DNA of 64,000 bases, from the NCBI RefSeq assembly GCF_963677195.1, contig NZ_OY781918.1:4514923-4578922 (forward strand), in the 5' to 3' direction. Each line of letters begins with the position of its first letter. The stretch's first letter is position 1. A model generated the notes under the pieces. It worked only from the letters and a program-made list of their open reading frames with translations, made no database searches and had not been told where the DNA came from. This document shows, piece by piece, positions 50,307 to 60,711 of this stretch. This stretch comes from an uncultured Marinifilum sp. GTDB lineage: Bacteria; Bacteroidota; Bacteroidia; Bacteroidales; Marinifilaceae. Position numbers and translations under genes: made by a program.

Positions 50307-53300
50307 TTAGAAATCTGATTTGGTTTCAAGAAGTTTTTCGTATTCTTCTTTAGCTCCAACAACAACATCTTTGTATTCTCTTAAACCTGTACCTGCAGGA
50401 ATTAAGTGTCCACAAATAACGTTCTCTTTCAAACCTTCCAATAAGTCTGTTTTGCCACTAATAGCAGCTTCATTCAATACTTTGGTAGTTTCCTGGAACG
50501 ATGCAGCTGAGATAAAACTCTTAGTTTGAAGAGCTGCTCTAGTAATACCTTGCAAAATCTGGGTAGATGTTGCAGAAATTGCCTCACGCGCTTCTACTAA
50601 TTTCATATCTCTACGCTTTAAGATTGAATTAACATCTCTAAGCTTTCTTGCTGTAACAATCTGTCCGGCTTTCAATTCATCAGAATCACCAGCATCAACA
50701 ACAACTTTCTTACCGAAAATTTCATCATTCTCGCGCATGAAAACCATCTTGTCGATAATCTGTTTTTCTAAGAATTTAGTATCACCCGGATCAGCAATAA
50801 CTACTTTACGCATCATCTGACGAACGATAATCTCAAAGTGTTTATCGTTAATCTTCACACCTTGCATACGATATACATCCTGTACCTCGTTCACGATATA
50901 TTCCTGAACTTTTGTAGGTCCTTTAATAGATAAAATATCTGCTGGTGTAGTAGCTCCTTCTGATAAAGGTGTTCCTGCTCTTACGTAGTCATTTTCCTGA
51001 ACAAGAATCTGTTTTGAAAGAGGTACAAGGTACTTCTTAACATCTCCTGCTTTTGTAGTAACAACGATCTCACGATTACCACGCTTAATCTTACCAAAAG
51101 TAACCTCACCATCAATCTCAGAAACAACTGCAGGATTAGATGGGTTACGAGCCTCGAATAATTCGGTAACACGAGGAAGACCCCCTGTAATATCACCTGC
51201 TTTACCAAGAGCCCTAGGAATTTTAACTACCGATTCACCCGAAGTAACCATCTCACCTTCTGACACAGAAATATGCGCACCAACTGGTAAGTTGTAAGAT
51301 TTTAGAATTTCTCCTGAAGAATTTAAAATCTTAACACTTGGGTTTTTCGTTTTATCCTTAGATTCAACAATTACTTTTTCAGCAAAACCTGTCGCTTCAT
51401 CCGATTCTTCCTTATAAGTAACACCTTCAATTAAATTCTCGAAAGTAACCTTACCAGAAAATTCTGTAACGATCATTGCATTATATGGATCCCATTCACA
51501 AATAAGATCACCTTTCTTAACATCCTGACCATCTTTAATATACAATTTAGATCCATAAGGAATTGTATGAGTAGTCAATGTAATGTTTGTATTTTTATCG
51601 ATAATACGTAATTCTGCCAATCGACCAATAACAACGTCGTACTTATCTCCTTCTTCAGAAGAATGTTCAACAGTTCTTAATTCTTCGAATTCAGCATAAC
51701 CATCGTATTTAGACTCTACAGAGTTTTCGGCAGAAACGTTACCCGCGGTACCCCCTACGTGGAAAGTACGAAGTGTAAGCTGTGTACCTGGCTCACCAAT
51801 AGACTGAGCTGCAATAACACCAACTGCTTCACCTTTTTGAACAGCCTTACCTGTTGCCAGATTACGACCATAACATTTGGCACAAACACCTTGTTTCGAT
51901 TCACATGTCAATACGGAACGAATTTCTACTCTCTCAATTGGAGAATTCTCAATTCTTTCAGCAATTTCTTCTGTAATCTCAACACCTGCTTCAACGATAA
52001 GATCACCTGAAATAGGATCATATACATTGTGAACTGTTGTCCTACCTAATATACGTTCGTAAAGAGAAGCAACAACTTCTTCCTGATTTTTAATGGCAGT
52101 AGCAGTTAAACCTCTTAAGGTTCCGCAATCTTGCTCATTAATAATCACATCCTGAGCAACATCAACCAAACGACGAGTTAAATAACCCGCATCTGCAGTT
52201 TTCAATGCCGTATCTGCCAAACCTTTACGAGCACCGTGAGTAGAGATAAAGTACTCTAGTACCGATAGCCCTTCTTTAAAGTTCGAAAGAATTGGATTTT
52301 CAATAATCTGTCCACCAGTAGCACCTGATTTTTGAGGCTTAGCCATCAAACCACGCATACCACCTAACTGACGAATCTGCTCTCGGGAACCACGGGCTCC
52401 AGAATCAAGCATCATATACACTGAGTTGAAACCATCATTATCAGAGGCCAACTGAGTCATCAATGTTTGTGTTAAATTCGCATTTACATGCGTCCAGATA
52501 TCAATAATCTGATTATAACGCTCATTATTGGTAATGAAACCCATGTTGTAATTATTCAACACTTCTTCCACCTGAGCATAACCATCAGCTACTAATGATT
52601 CTTTTTCAACAGGAACCTTTACATCGGCAAGGTTAAACGAAAGTCCACCTTCAAATGCCTTACGGTATCCTAAGTCTTTAATATCATCAAGGAATTGCGC
52701 ACAAGCATCTACTCCACATTTTTTGAATACGTATCCAATAATGTCACGAAGCGCTTTCTTAGTAATCAACTGATTTAAGAAACCTGCTTTTTTAGGAGTA
52801 AATTGATTTAAAATAATACGTCCAATAGTAGTTTCTAAAATAGTATCTACTAATTCGTCGTTTTCATTCAAATCTTTTACTTTAACCTTAATTTTAGCAT
52901 GAAGACTTACTGCTTTTTCATTAAAAGCAATCATTGCCTCTTCTGCTGAATAAAAAGTTAAACCTTCTCCTTTTGCACCTTTTCTTGGTTTAGTAATATA
53001 ATATAATCCCAATACCATATCCTGAGAAGGAACAGTTACCGGAGCACCATTAGCAGGATTCAAAATATTGTGAGAACACAACATTAACATTTGAGCCTCT
53101 AATACTGCTTCGTTACCAAGTGGCAAGTGAACAGCCATCTGATCACCATCGAAATCGGCATTGAAACCAGTACATGCCAATGGATGCAAACGAATAGCTT
53201 TACCTTCGATCAATTTTGGCTGGAATGCCTGAATACCTAGACGGTGAAGAGTTGGAGCACGGTTAAGAAGAACCGGATGTCCTTTCAGTACATTTTCCAA

Positions 53301-54569
53301 AATATCCCAAACAACAGGATCTTTACGATCAACAATTTTCTTTGCCGATTTTACTGTCTTAACAATACCTCTCTCAATCAATTTACGGATTACAAAAGGC
53401 TTGTAAAGCTCTGCTGCCATATCTTTAGGTAAACCACATTCGTGCATTTGCAAGTCTGGACCTACAACAATAACCGAACGTGCAGAATAGTCAACACGCT
53501 TACCCAACAAGTTTTGACGGAAACGACCTTGCTTACCTTTCAATGAATCAGAAAGGGATTTTAATGGACGATTATTTTCTGTCTTAACTGCGTTTGATTT
53601 ACGTGAGTTATCAAATAATGAATCAACAGATTCCTGAAGCATACGTTTTTCGTTACGTAAAATTACTTCCGGTGCTTTGATTTCAATTAGTCTTTTTAAA
53701 CGATTGTTACGAATAATTACTCTTCGATACAAATCATTCAAATCAGAAGTTGCAAAACGACCACCATCCAATGGTACCAATGGACGCAATTCTGGTGGAA
53801 TTACAGGAACAACTTTAACAATCATCCATTCCGGACGATTAATACCTTGCGAATCACGGAAAGCCTCGACTACTTGAAGTCGCTTTAATGCTTCATTCTT
53901 ACGCTGCTGTGAAGTTTCTGTGTTTGCTTTATGACGCAAATCGTATGATAATGAATCAAGATCTAAACGACCTAGCAAACTGTACAAAGCATCTGCACCC
54001 ATTTGTGCAATAAACTTGTTTGGATCGTCATCATCCAAATACTGATTCTCAGCAGGAAGTTCATCAAGAATATCAAGATATTCTTCCTCGGTTAAGAAAT
54101 CTAAGTATTTTATACCATCAGCAGATTTAATACCAGCATTAATTACTACATATCTTTCGTAATAAATGATAGAATCAAGCTTTTTGGTTGGTAATCCCAA
54201 AAGATAACCGATTTTATTAGGTAAAGATTTAAAATACCAAATGTGTGCTACAGGTACAACCAATTGGATGTGTCCCATACGTTCACGTCTAACCTTTTTC
54301 TCGGTTACTTCTACTCCACATCGGTCACAAACAATACCACGATAACGGATACGCTTGTACTTACCACAATGACACTCATAATCTTTAACAGGACCGAAAA
54401 TTCTTTCACAGAATAATCCGTCACGTTCCGGCTTATAAGTACGATAATTGATGGTTTCAGGCTTTAAAACTTCACCGCTGGATCTTTCTAAAATCTCTTC
54501 TGGAGAAGCAAGACTGATAGAGATTTTTGTAAAACTACTCTTTACTTGTTTATCTCTTCTGAATGCCAT
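50307..54569 (-). CDS. rpoC: RNA polymerase beta' subunit
   Basis: 1420 residues. Zinc site CHCGKYKRIRYRGIVCDRC, catalytic Mg loop FNADFDGDQMAVHLPL, bridge-helix/trigger-loop region (RTFHVGGTAGN), and a second zinc cluster CESKQGVCAKCYGRNL. The length fits Bacteroidota. It is 80 bp after rpoB; a hairpin lies between. Housekeeping; no anomalies. Confidence 0.98.
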   Translation of the reverse strand: MAFRRDKQVKSSFTKISISLASPEEILERSSGEVLKPETINYRTYKPERDGLFCERIFGPVKDYECHCGKYKRIRYRGIVCDRCGVEVTEKKVRRERMGHIQLVVPVAHIWYFKSLPNKIGYLLGLPTKKLDSIIYYERYVVINAGIKSADGIKYLDFLTEEEYLDILDELPAENQYLDDDDPNKFIAQMGADALYSLLGRLDLDSLSYDLRHKANTETSQQRKNEALKRLQVVEAFRDSQGINRPEWMIVKVVPVIPPELRPLVPLDGGRFATSDLNDLYRRVIIRNNRLKRLIEIKAPEVILRNEKRMLQESVDSLFDNSRKSNAVKTENNRPLKSLSDSLKGKQGRFRQNLLGKRVDYSARSVIVVGPDLQMHECGLPKDMAAELYKPFVIRKLIERGIVKTVKSAKKIVDRKDPVVWDILENVLKGHPVLLNRAPTLHRLGIQAFQPKLIEGKAIRLHPLACTGFNADFDGDQMAVHLPLGNEAVLEAQMLMLCSHNILNPANGAPVTVPSQDMVLGLYYITKPRKGAKGEGLTFYSAEEAMIAFNEKAVSLHAKIKVKVKDLNENDELVDTILETTIGRIILNQFTPKKAGFLNQLITKKALRDIIGYVFKKCGVDACAQFLDDIKDLGYRKAFEGGLSFNLADVKVPVEKESLVADGYAQVEEVLNNYNMGFITNNERYNQIIDIWTHVNANLTQTLMTQLASDNDGFNSVYMMLDSGARGSREQIRQLGGMRGLMAKPQKSGATGGQIIENPILSNFKEGLSVLEYFISTHGARKGLADTALKTADAGYLTRRLVDVAQDVIINEQDCGTLRGLTATAIKNQEEVVASLYERILGRTTVHNVYDPISGDLIVEAGVEITEEIAERIENSPIERVEIRSVLTCESKQGVCAKCYGRNLATGKAVQKGEAVGVIAAQSIGEPGTQLTLRTFHVGGTAGNVSAENSVESKYDGYAEFEELRTVEHSSEEGDKYDVVIGRLAELRIIDKNTNITLTTHTIPYGSKLYIKDGQDVKKGDLICEWDPYNAMIVTEFSGKVTFENLIEGVTYKEESDEATGFAEKVIVESKDKTKNPSVKILNSSGEILKSYNLPVGAHISVSEGEMVTSGESVVKIPRALGKAGDITGGLPRVTELFEARNPSNPAVVSEIDGEVTFGKIKRGNREIVVTTKAGDVKKYLVPLSKQILVQENDYVRAGTPLSEGATTPADILSIKGPTKVQEYIVNEVQDVYRMQGVKINDKHFEIIVRQMMRKVVIADPGDTKFLEKQIIDKMVFMRENDEIFGKKVVVDAGDSDELKAGQIVTARKLRDVNSILKRRDMKLVEAREAISATSTQILQGITRAALQTKSFISAASFQETTKVLNEAAISGKTDLLEGLKENVICGHLIPAGTGLREYKDVVVGAKEEYEKLLETKSDF

Positions 54570-54607
54570 ATGTTGAAAATTAGGAAATTAACAAAATAAT
54601 TCAATAA

Positions 54608-54640
54608 AAGTGAATGCACGAAAACCGCACATTCACTTTA
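54608..54640 (-). promoter_or_regulatory. Hairpin in the rpoB-rpoC spacer
   Basis: Outer arms AAAGTGAATG/CATTCACTTT with inner CG pairs. Downstream on the minus strand TTTTATTG is only a modest T-run. Attenuator or processing site. Confidence 0.5.
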
Positions 54641-54649
54641 TAATAAGGC

Positions 54650-57600
54650 TTATACTAATTTAACGCTCAAGCCAAGACCTCTTAATTCGTGCAACAACAC
54701 GTTTAGAGATTCCGGAATACCCGGATTTGGCATAGGATCACCTTTAACAATTGATTCATAAGCTTTAGCTCGACCAATAACATCATCCGACTTAACGGTA
54801 AGGATTTCCTGTAGAATATGGGCTGCTCCAAATGCTTCAAGAGCCCAAACCTCCATCTCACCAAAACGCTGACCACCAAACTGAGCTTTACCTCCAAGAG
54901 GTTGCTGAGTAATCAATGAATATGGTCCGATAGAACGAGCATGCATCTTGTCATCAACCATGTGACCCAGTTTTAGCATATAAATCACACCAACAGTTGC
55001 TGGTTGATCGAAACGCTCACCGGTACCACCATCGTGAAGATAAGCTTTACCAAATGCAGGAACTCCTGCTTTATCGGTATAATTAGTTATCTCATCTAAG
55101 GATGCACCATCGAAAATTGGCGTTGCAAATTTTAATCCCAATTCCTGACCGGCCCATCCAAGAACAGTTTCAAAAACCTGTCCAAGATTCATACGAGAAG
55201 GTACACCAAGTGGGTTCAAGCAAATATCAACAGTTGTTCCGTCTTCTAGGAAAGGCATATCTTCGTCTCTAACAACTCTAGATACAATACCTTTATTACC
55301 ATGACGACCCGCCATCTTATCACCAATTTGCAATTTACGTTTCTTAGCAACGTAAACTTTCGCCATTTGAATAATACCCGCAGGCATTTCATCACCAATG
55401 GTTACATTATATTTTTTACGCTTATTTAAACTATCAAGCTCTTTGAACTTAATGATATAATTGTTTAAAAGCTTTTTAATGGTTTCGTTCTTATCCTTAT
55501 CAGTAGTCCACTTATTTGGATCAATTTCCATATAGTTGATATCCATAAGCAGTTTTTGAGTAAACTTAACTCCTTTAGGAATAATATCAACACTTAAGTA
55601 GTCCTTAACACCTTGCGATGTTTTTCCATTGACAAGAATAAATAATTTATCAACCAAACGATTTTTCAAGTCTGAAACCTGTCTTTGCAATTCTTCATCC
55701 AACTTAAGAATAAGTGGTTTATCAGATTGCTTAGATTTGCGATCACGAATTGAACGAGAAAATAATTTCTTATTAATAATAACACCACGCAATGATGGAG
55801 AAGCTTTTAAAGAAGCATCCTTAACATCACCAGCCTTGTCACCAAAAATAGCTCTCAATAATTTCTCTTCCGGAGATGGATCAGATTCTCCCTTAGGTGT
55901 AATCTTACCAATTAGAATATCGCCAGGTTCAACATTAGCACCAATTCTAATTAATCCATTCTCATCAAGATTTCGAGTAGCCTCTTCACTAACGTTAGGT
56001 ATATCAGAAGTTAATTCTTCCATACCACGTTTAGTATCACGAACTTCTAGAGTGTACTCATCAACGTGAACAGAAGTAAACACATCATCCTTAACAATAC
56101 GCTCAGAAATTACAATAGCATCCTCATAATTGTAACCTTTCCAAGGCATAAATGCCACTTTCAGGTTACGACCAAGAGCCAACTCCCCATCCTGAGTTCC
56201 ATAACCATCGGTAAGAATTTGTCCCTTAACAACCTTTTGTCCTTTGGTAACAATTGGTTTAAGGTCCATAGTAGTACCCTGGTTAGTTTTACCATATTTT
56301 GGAAGATTATAAGTTTTAGAATCACCTTCAAAGCTTACAAATGCCTCTTCTTCCGTTCTAACATACTTAACAATAATCTTTGTCGCATCAACAAACTCAA
56401 CAACTCCTTCACCTTCCGCAGCAATCTGAGTTCTAGAATCACGTACTAAATCGCCTTCCAATCCTGTTCCTACAATAGGAGATTGAGGATTAATAACCGG
56501 TACAGCCTGACGCATCATATTAGACCCCATCAATGCACGGTTAGCATCATCATGTTCAAGGAAAGGAATTAAAGAAGCCGCAATAGATGCAATCTGGTTA
56601 GGAGCAACGTCCATTAACTCGATATTTTCAATTTCCTCGAATGGGAAATCACCATCTTTACGCGACTTGGCTTTTGCATTTACAAAAGTACCATCTTCAT
56701 TTAATGGTGCATTTGCCTGAGCAATAGTCAAACCTTCTTCTTCTTCAGCAGAAAGATACTTAACACCCTCAGATGATAAATCAACTTTACCTTCAACTAC
56801 CTTACGATAAGGAGTTTCGATAAAACCAAGATTATTAATTTTTGCGAAAACACACAAAGAAGAAATCAAACCAATGTTTGGTCCCTCAGGAGTCTCAATA
56901 GGACAAAGTCGTCCATAGTGAGTATAGTGAACATCTCGAACCTCAAAACCAGCTCTTTCTCTCGAAAGACCACCAGGTCCTAATGCCGACATTCTACGTT
57001 TGTGTGTAATTTCAGCCAATGGATTTGTTTGATCCATAAACTGAGATAAAGCATTAGTTCCAAAGAAAGAATTAATTACTGAAGAAAGAGTTTTCGAATT
57101 AATTAGATCAATTGGAGTAAAAACTTCATTATCACGAACGTTCATTCTCTCACGAATAGTTCTAGCCATACGAGCCAAACCTACACCAAACTGAGTATGA
57201 AGCTGCTCCCCAACTGTACGAACACGTCTATTACTAAGGTGGTCAATATCATCCACATCAGTACGAGCATTCAACAATTTAATTAGGTATTTGATAATTT
57301 CAATAATGTCTTCCTTAGTCAATACTTTGGTATCACCAGCAGTATTAAGACCAAGCTTTTTATTTAAGCGATATCTACCAACATCACCTAAATCATATCT
57401 CTTATCAGAGAAGAATAGTTTATCGATAACATCACGAGCTGTAGCCTCATCAGGTGGCTCAGAGTTTCGTAACTGACGATAAATGTGAAGAACTGCTTCT
57501 TTCTCGGAGTTACAAGGGTCTTTCTGCAAAGTATTATAAATAATTGCATAGTCGGCTAAATTCTGCTCTTCTTTATGAAGCAAAATTGTTTTTGCACCCG

Positions 57601-58462
57601 ATTCAAGAATTTCTTCTATATGTTCTGGTTCGATTATTGTCTCACGATCAATAACGACCTCATTACGTTCGATTGATACAACCTCTCCCGTATCCTCGTC
57701 AACAAAGTCTTCAATCCATGACTTAAGAACACGAGCTGCAAGTTTTCTTCCAACGATTTTTTTCAAACCGGTTTTAGAAACTTTTATTTCATCTGCGAGA
57801 TCGAAAATCTCAAGGATTTCCTTATCACTTTCGTACCCAATGGCACGAAGAAGAGTTGTTACAGGAAGTTTTTTCTTACGATCGATGTATGCAAACATCA
57901 CATTATTGATGTCTGTAGCAAACTCGATCCAGGAACCTTTGAAAGGAATAATTCTGGCAGAATATAACTTGGTTCCATTTGCGTGTACACTTTGCCCGAA
58001 GAATACACCAGGTGAACGATGAAGCTGAGAAACAACTACACGTTCTGCTCCGTTAACTACAAAAGTACCTTTTTCGGTCATGTAAGGTACAGTACCAAGA
58101 TATACATCTTGAATAACTGTATCAAAATCTTCATGCTCCGGATCGGTACAGTAAAGTTTTAATTTAGCTTTCAGTGGTACACTGTAAGTTAAACCTCTTT
58201 CAATACATTCTTCGATTGAGTAGCGGGGCGGATCAACAAAATAGTCGAGAAACTCCAGTACGAAGTTATTTCGTGTATCTGTAATTGGAAAATTCTCGCT
58301 AAATACCTTAAATAATCCTTCGTTCGTTCTTTTCTCAGGAGTAGTTTCCAGTTGAAAAAAGTCTTGAAAAGATTTTAATTGTACTTCCAAAAAGTCAGGA
58401 TATAACAACTGATTTTTATTTGAAGTAAAACTAATTCTTTGACTAATAGTATTTGAAGACAT
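54650..58462 (-). CDS. rpoB: RNA polymerase beta subunit
   Basis: 1270 residues. Rifampicin-region motif QFMDQTNPLAEITHKRRMSA, GLSRERAGFEVRDVHYTHYG, fork and hybrid-binding GYNYEDAIVISE, KMAGRHGNKGIVS, and C-terminal PLGGKAQFGGQRFGEMEVWA. Full length. The Asn/Asp and His residues of the rifampicin pocket appear wild type (DQTNP, HKRR). 107 bp after rplL with an attenuator-like hairpin between. Confidence 0.98.
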   Translation of the reverse strand: MSSNTISQRISFTSNKNQLLYPDFLEVQLKSFQDFFQLETTPEKRTNEGLFKVFSENFPITDTRNNFVLEFLDYFVDPPRYSIEECIERGLTYSVPLKAKLKLYCTDPEHEDFDTVIQDVYLGTVPYMTEKGTFVVNGAERVVVSQLHRSPGVFFGQSVHANGTKLYSARIIPFKGSWIEFATDINNVMFAYIDRKKKLPVTTLLRAIGYESDKEILEIFDLADEIKVSKTGLKKIVGRKLAARVLKSWIEDFVDEDTGEVVSIERNEVVIDRETIIEPEHIEEILESGAKTILLHKEEQNLADYAIIYNTLQKDPCNSEKEAVLHIYRQLRNSEPPDEATARDVIDKLFFSDKRYDLGDVGRYRLNKKLGLNTAGDTKVLTKEDIIEIIKYLIKLLNARTDVDDIDHLSNRRVRTVGEQLHTQFGVGLARMARTIRERMNVRDNEVFTPIDLINSKTLSSVINSFFGTNALSQFMDQTNPLAEITHKRRMSALGPGGLSRERAGFEVRDVHYTHYGRLCPIETPEGPNIGLISSLCVFAKINNLGFIETPYRKVVEGKVDLSSEGVKYLSAEEEEGLTIAQANAPLNEDGTFVNAKAKSRKDGDFPFEEIENIELMDVAPNQIASIAASLIPFLEHDDANRALMGSNMMRQAVPVINPQSPIVGTGLEGDLVRDSRTQIAAEGEGVVEFVDATKIIVKYVRTEEEAFVSFEGDSKTYNLPKYGKTNQGTTMDLKPIVTKGQKVVKGQILTDGYGTQDGELALGRNLKVAFMPWKGYNYEDAIVISERIVKDDVFTSVHVDEYTLEVRDTKRGMEELTSDIPNVSEEATRNLDENGLIRIGANVEPGDILIGKITPKGESDPSPEEKLLRAIFGDKAGDVKDASLKASPSLRGVIINKKLFSRSIRDRKSKQSDKPLILKLDEELQRQVSDLKNRLVDKLFILVNGKTSQGVKDYLSVDIIPKGVKFTQKLLMDINYMEIDPNKWTTDKDKNETIKKLLNNYIIKFKELDSLNKRKKYNVTIGDEMPAGIIQMAKVYVAKKRKLQIGDKMAGRHGNKGIVSRVVRDEDMPFLEDGTTVDICLNPLGVPSRMNLGQVFETVLGWAGQELGLKFATPIFDGASLDEITNYTDKAGVPAFGKAYLHDGGTGERFDQPATVGVIYMLKLGHMVDDKMHARSIGPYSLITQQPLGGKAQFGGQRFGEMEVWALEAFGAAHILQEILTVKSDDVIGRAKAYESIVKGDPMPNPGIPESLNVLLHELRGLGLSVKLV

Positions 58463-58506
58463 TTACTTAAAATTAATTGAACCTAAACGATAATAAACAA
58501 CAAAAA

Positions 58507-58537
58507 GGCTTAGAGTCCCGGTAAGGAACTCTAAACC
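58507..58537 (-). terminator. Attenuator-like hairpin between rplL and rpoB
   Basis: Minus-strand hairpin TTAGAGTTCC / GGGACTCTAA (one mismatch) extended by GG/CC, then TTTTT. The rplL-rpoB spacer is the classic place for partial termination. Confidence 0.7.
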
Positions 58538-58568
58538 AAAATAACCTTATATATAGGTTTTAGCGCTT

Positions 58569-58943
58569 CTATTTAAGTTCAACTTCAGCTCCAGCTTCTT
58601 CTAATTGTGCTTTTAATGCCTCAGCTTCTTCCTTAGAAACTTTTTCTTTCAATGGAGCTGGTGCAGCATCAACTGCAGCCTTAGCTTCCTTAAGACCTAA
58701 ACCAGTTAATTCTTTAACCAATTTTACTACAGCTAGTTTAGAACCACCAGCAGCTTTAAGAATTACGTCAAACTCTGTTTGCTCAGCAGCAGCGTCAGCA
58801 CCACCAGCAGCAGGTCCAGCAACAACTGCAGCAGCAGCAGCAGGCTCAATTCCGTATTCTTCTTTTAAGATCTCAGCTAACTCACTTACTTCCTTAACAG
58901 TCAAATTAACTAATTCTTCTGCAAACTTTTTTAAATCTGCCAT
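58569..58943 (-). CDS. rplL: Ribosomal protein bL12 (L7/L12)
   Basis: 124 residues: helical N-terminal dimer domain (LKKFAEELVNLTVKEVSELA), Ala/Gly hinge (AAAAAVVAGPAAGG), and C-terminal domain with KLAVVKLVKELTGLGLKEAK. Standard for the family. 37 bp after rplJ. Confidence 0.97.
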   Translation of the reverse strand: MADLKKFAEELVNLTVKEVSELAEILKEEYGIEPAAAAAVVAGPAAGGADAAAEQTEFDVILKAAGGSKLAVVKLVKELTGLGLKEAKAAVDAAPAPLKEKVSKEEAEALKAQLEEAGAEVELK

Positions 58944-58979
58944 TTTCCTTCAGTTTTTAAAATTTAATTTACTAATATA

Positions 58980-59498
58980 TTACTCTTTTTCTGAAAGTGT
59001 TTTCACAACACCAGCTAGGATATTCTTTCCTGATTCCAATGAAGAAATAACATTCTTGATTGGTGATTGTAGCAATGCCACGATATCTCCAATAAGTTCT
59101 TCCTTAGACTTAATAGTTGTAAGAGCTTCAAGCTCATTATCACCTAAATAAAGTGATTCTTCAACATAAGCCGCTTTCAGGATAGGTTTATCGTTTCCTT
59201 TACGGAATTCTTTGATAAGCTTAGCAGGAAGGTTACCTGTTTCTGTAAGCATAAGAGAGGTTGCTCCCTTAAGTACATCAGTTAACCCATCAAACTCACC
59301 TTCTGCTTTTTCCAAAGCTATTCTTAGAAGTGTGTTTTTTACTACAATCAACTTAATATCTTTTTCGAAACATGCTCTACGAAGCGCAGAAGTGTCTTCT
59401 GCATTCATTTCTGAGATGTCTGTCAGATAAAAGTGATTTGAAGCATTGATTTCTTCCGTCAAGCTATCAATAATCTGAATTTTTTCTTCCCTTTTCAT
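58980..59498 (-). CDS. rplJ: Ribosomal protein uL10
   Basis: 172 residues: KREEKIQIIDSLTEEINASN, LRRACFEKDIKLIVVKNTLL and a C-terminal helix binding bL12 (LLQSPIKNVISSLESGKNIL). 31 bp after rplA. No leader for autoregulation visible apart from the tight spacing. Confidence 0.96.
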   Translation of the reverse strand: MKREEKIQIIDSLTEEINASNHFYLTDISEMNAEDTSALRRACFEKDIKLIVVKNTLLRIALEKAEGEFDGLTDVLKGATSLMLTETGNLPAKLIKEFRKGNDKPILKAAYVEESLYLGDNELEALTTIKSKEELIGDIVALLQSPIKNVISSLESGKNILAGVVKTLSEKE

Positions 59499-59528
59499 GA
59501 TTACTAAGGTCTTGATTAAAAATTAAAA

Positions 59529-60221
59529 TTAGTCAAGTGATTTTGGATCCAACTGGATACCAAGACTCATTGTGCTTGACAGGTAAACACTCTTCACATA
59601 AGTTCCTTTTGCTGCAGATGGTTTAAGTTTATTGATAATGCCAACAAATTCTTTAGCATTTTCTTTAATCTTATCTGCTTCAAAAGATACTTTACCGATC
59701 GATGAGTGAATAATACCATATTTATCGACCTTAAAATCAATCTTACCAGCTTTCACTTCGGCAACTGCTTTTGCAATATCCATTGTTACTGTACCAGATT
59801 TAGGATTTGGCATTAAACCACGAGGTCCTAAAATTCGGCCTAAAGCACCAACTTTTGCCATTACAGTAGGCATGGTGATGATAACATCAACGTCAGTCCA
59901 TCCCCCTTTGATTTTGGTAACATAATCGTCAAGACCAACATAGTCGGCACCTGCAGCTTTAGCCTCTTCTTCCTTATCAGGAGTACAAAGAACTAAAACA
60001 CGAACTTCTTTACCAGTACCATGAGGAAGAGTAACCACACCACGTACCATTTGGTTAGCTTTTCTTGGGTCAACTCCTAAGCGAATATCCATATCCACTG
60101 AGGCATCAAATTTGGTCGATGTAATCTCCTTAACCAATTTTGCTGCTTCATCGATAGAATATAGCTTATCAGTATCCACTTTTTCTGAAGCTAACTTTCT
60201 ATTTTTTGTTAGTTTACCCAT
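59529..60221 (-). CDS. rplA: Ribosomal protein uL1
   Basis: 230 residues. VRGVVTLPHGTGKEVRVLVL, VGALGRILGPRGLMPNPKSG and GTVTMDIAKAV are the L1 signature. 22 bp after rplK. Confidence 0.97.
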   Translation of the reverse strand: MGKLTKNRKLASEKVDTDKLYSIDEAAKLVKEITSTKFDASVDMDIRLGVDPRKANQMVRGVVTLPHGTGKEVRVLVLCTPDKEEEAKAAGADYVGLDDYVTKIKGGWTDVDVIITMPTVMAKVGALGRILGPRGLMPNPKSGTVTMDIAKAVAEVKAGKIDFKVDKYGIIHSSIGKVSFEADKIKENAKEFVGIINKLKPSAAKGTYVKSVYLSSTMSLGIQLDPKSLD

Positions 60222-60242
60222 TTTAAGTGCAGTATTTTAAAA

Positions 60243-60686
60243 TTATTGATTAAGCGGACTATCACCTGAAATTGTGATACCCATACTTCTTGCTGTACCA
60301 GCTACCATACTCATGGCGCTTTCAACTTCAAAAGCATTTAAATCTTTCATTTTCCCCTCTGCAATTCCTCGAACTTGATCCCAAGAAATAGAACCAACCT
60401 TTTTACGGTTTGGTTCAGGAGAACCTGATTTTAATTTTGCAGCTTCTAAAATTTGTACAGCTACTGGAGGAGTTTTTGTAATAAATTCGAAAGAACTATC
60501 AGAATAAACAGTAATCACAACAGGGATTACTTTTCCAGCCTGATCTTGAGTTCTTGCATTAAATTGTTTACAAAAATCCATAATATTTACCCCTTTAGCA
60601 CCTAATGCTGGTCCTACTGGGGGTGAAGGATTTGCAGCACCACCTTTGATCTGCAATTTAATTAATCCTGCAACTTCTTTAGCCAT
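60243..60686 (-). CDS. rplK: Ribosomal protein uL11
   Basis: 147 residues. LIKLQIKGGAANPSPPVGPA, LGAKGVNIMDFCKQFNARTQ and the C-terminal MSMVAGTARSMGI are typical. 25 bp after nusG. Confidence 0.97.
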   Translation of the reverse strand: MAKEVAGLIKLQIKGGAANPSPPVGPALGAKGVNIMDFCKQFNARTQDQAGKVIPVVITVYSDSSFEFITKTPPVAVQILEAAKLKSGSPEPNRKKVGSISWDQVRGIAEGKMKDLNAFEVESAMSMVAGTARSMGITISGDSPLNQ

Positions 60687-60711
60687 AGCTTTACTTTTCT
60701 AAAAGATTTAA

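Noticed and set aside
50174..50368. N-terminal extension of the DUF3467 protein
   Set aside because: It would overlap the rpoC terminator and coding end, and its residues are unlike the family.
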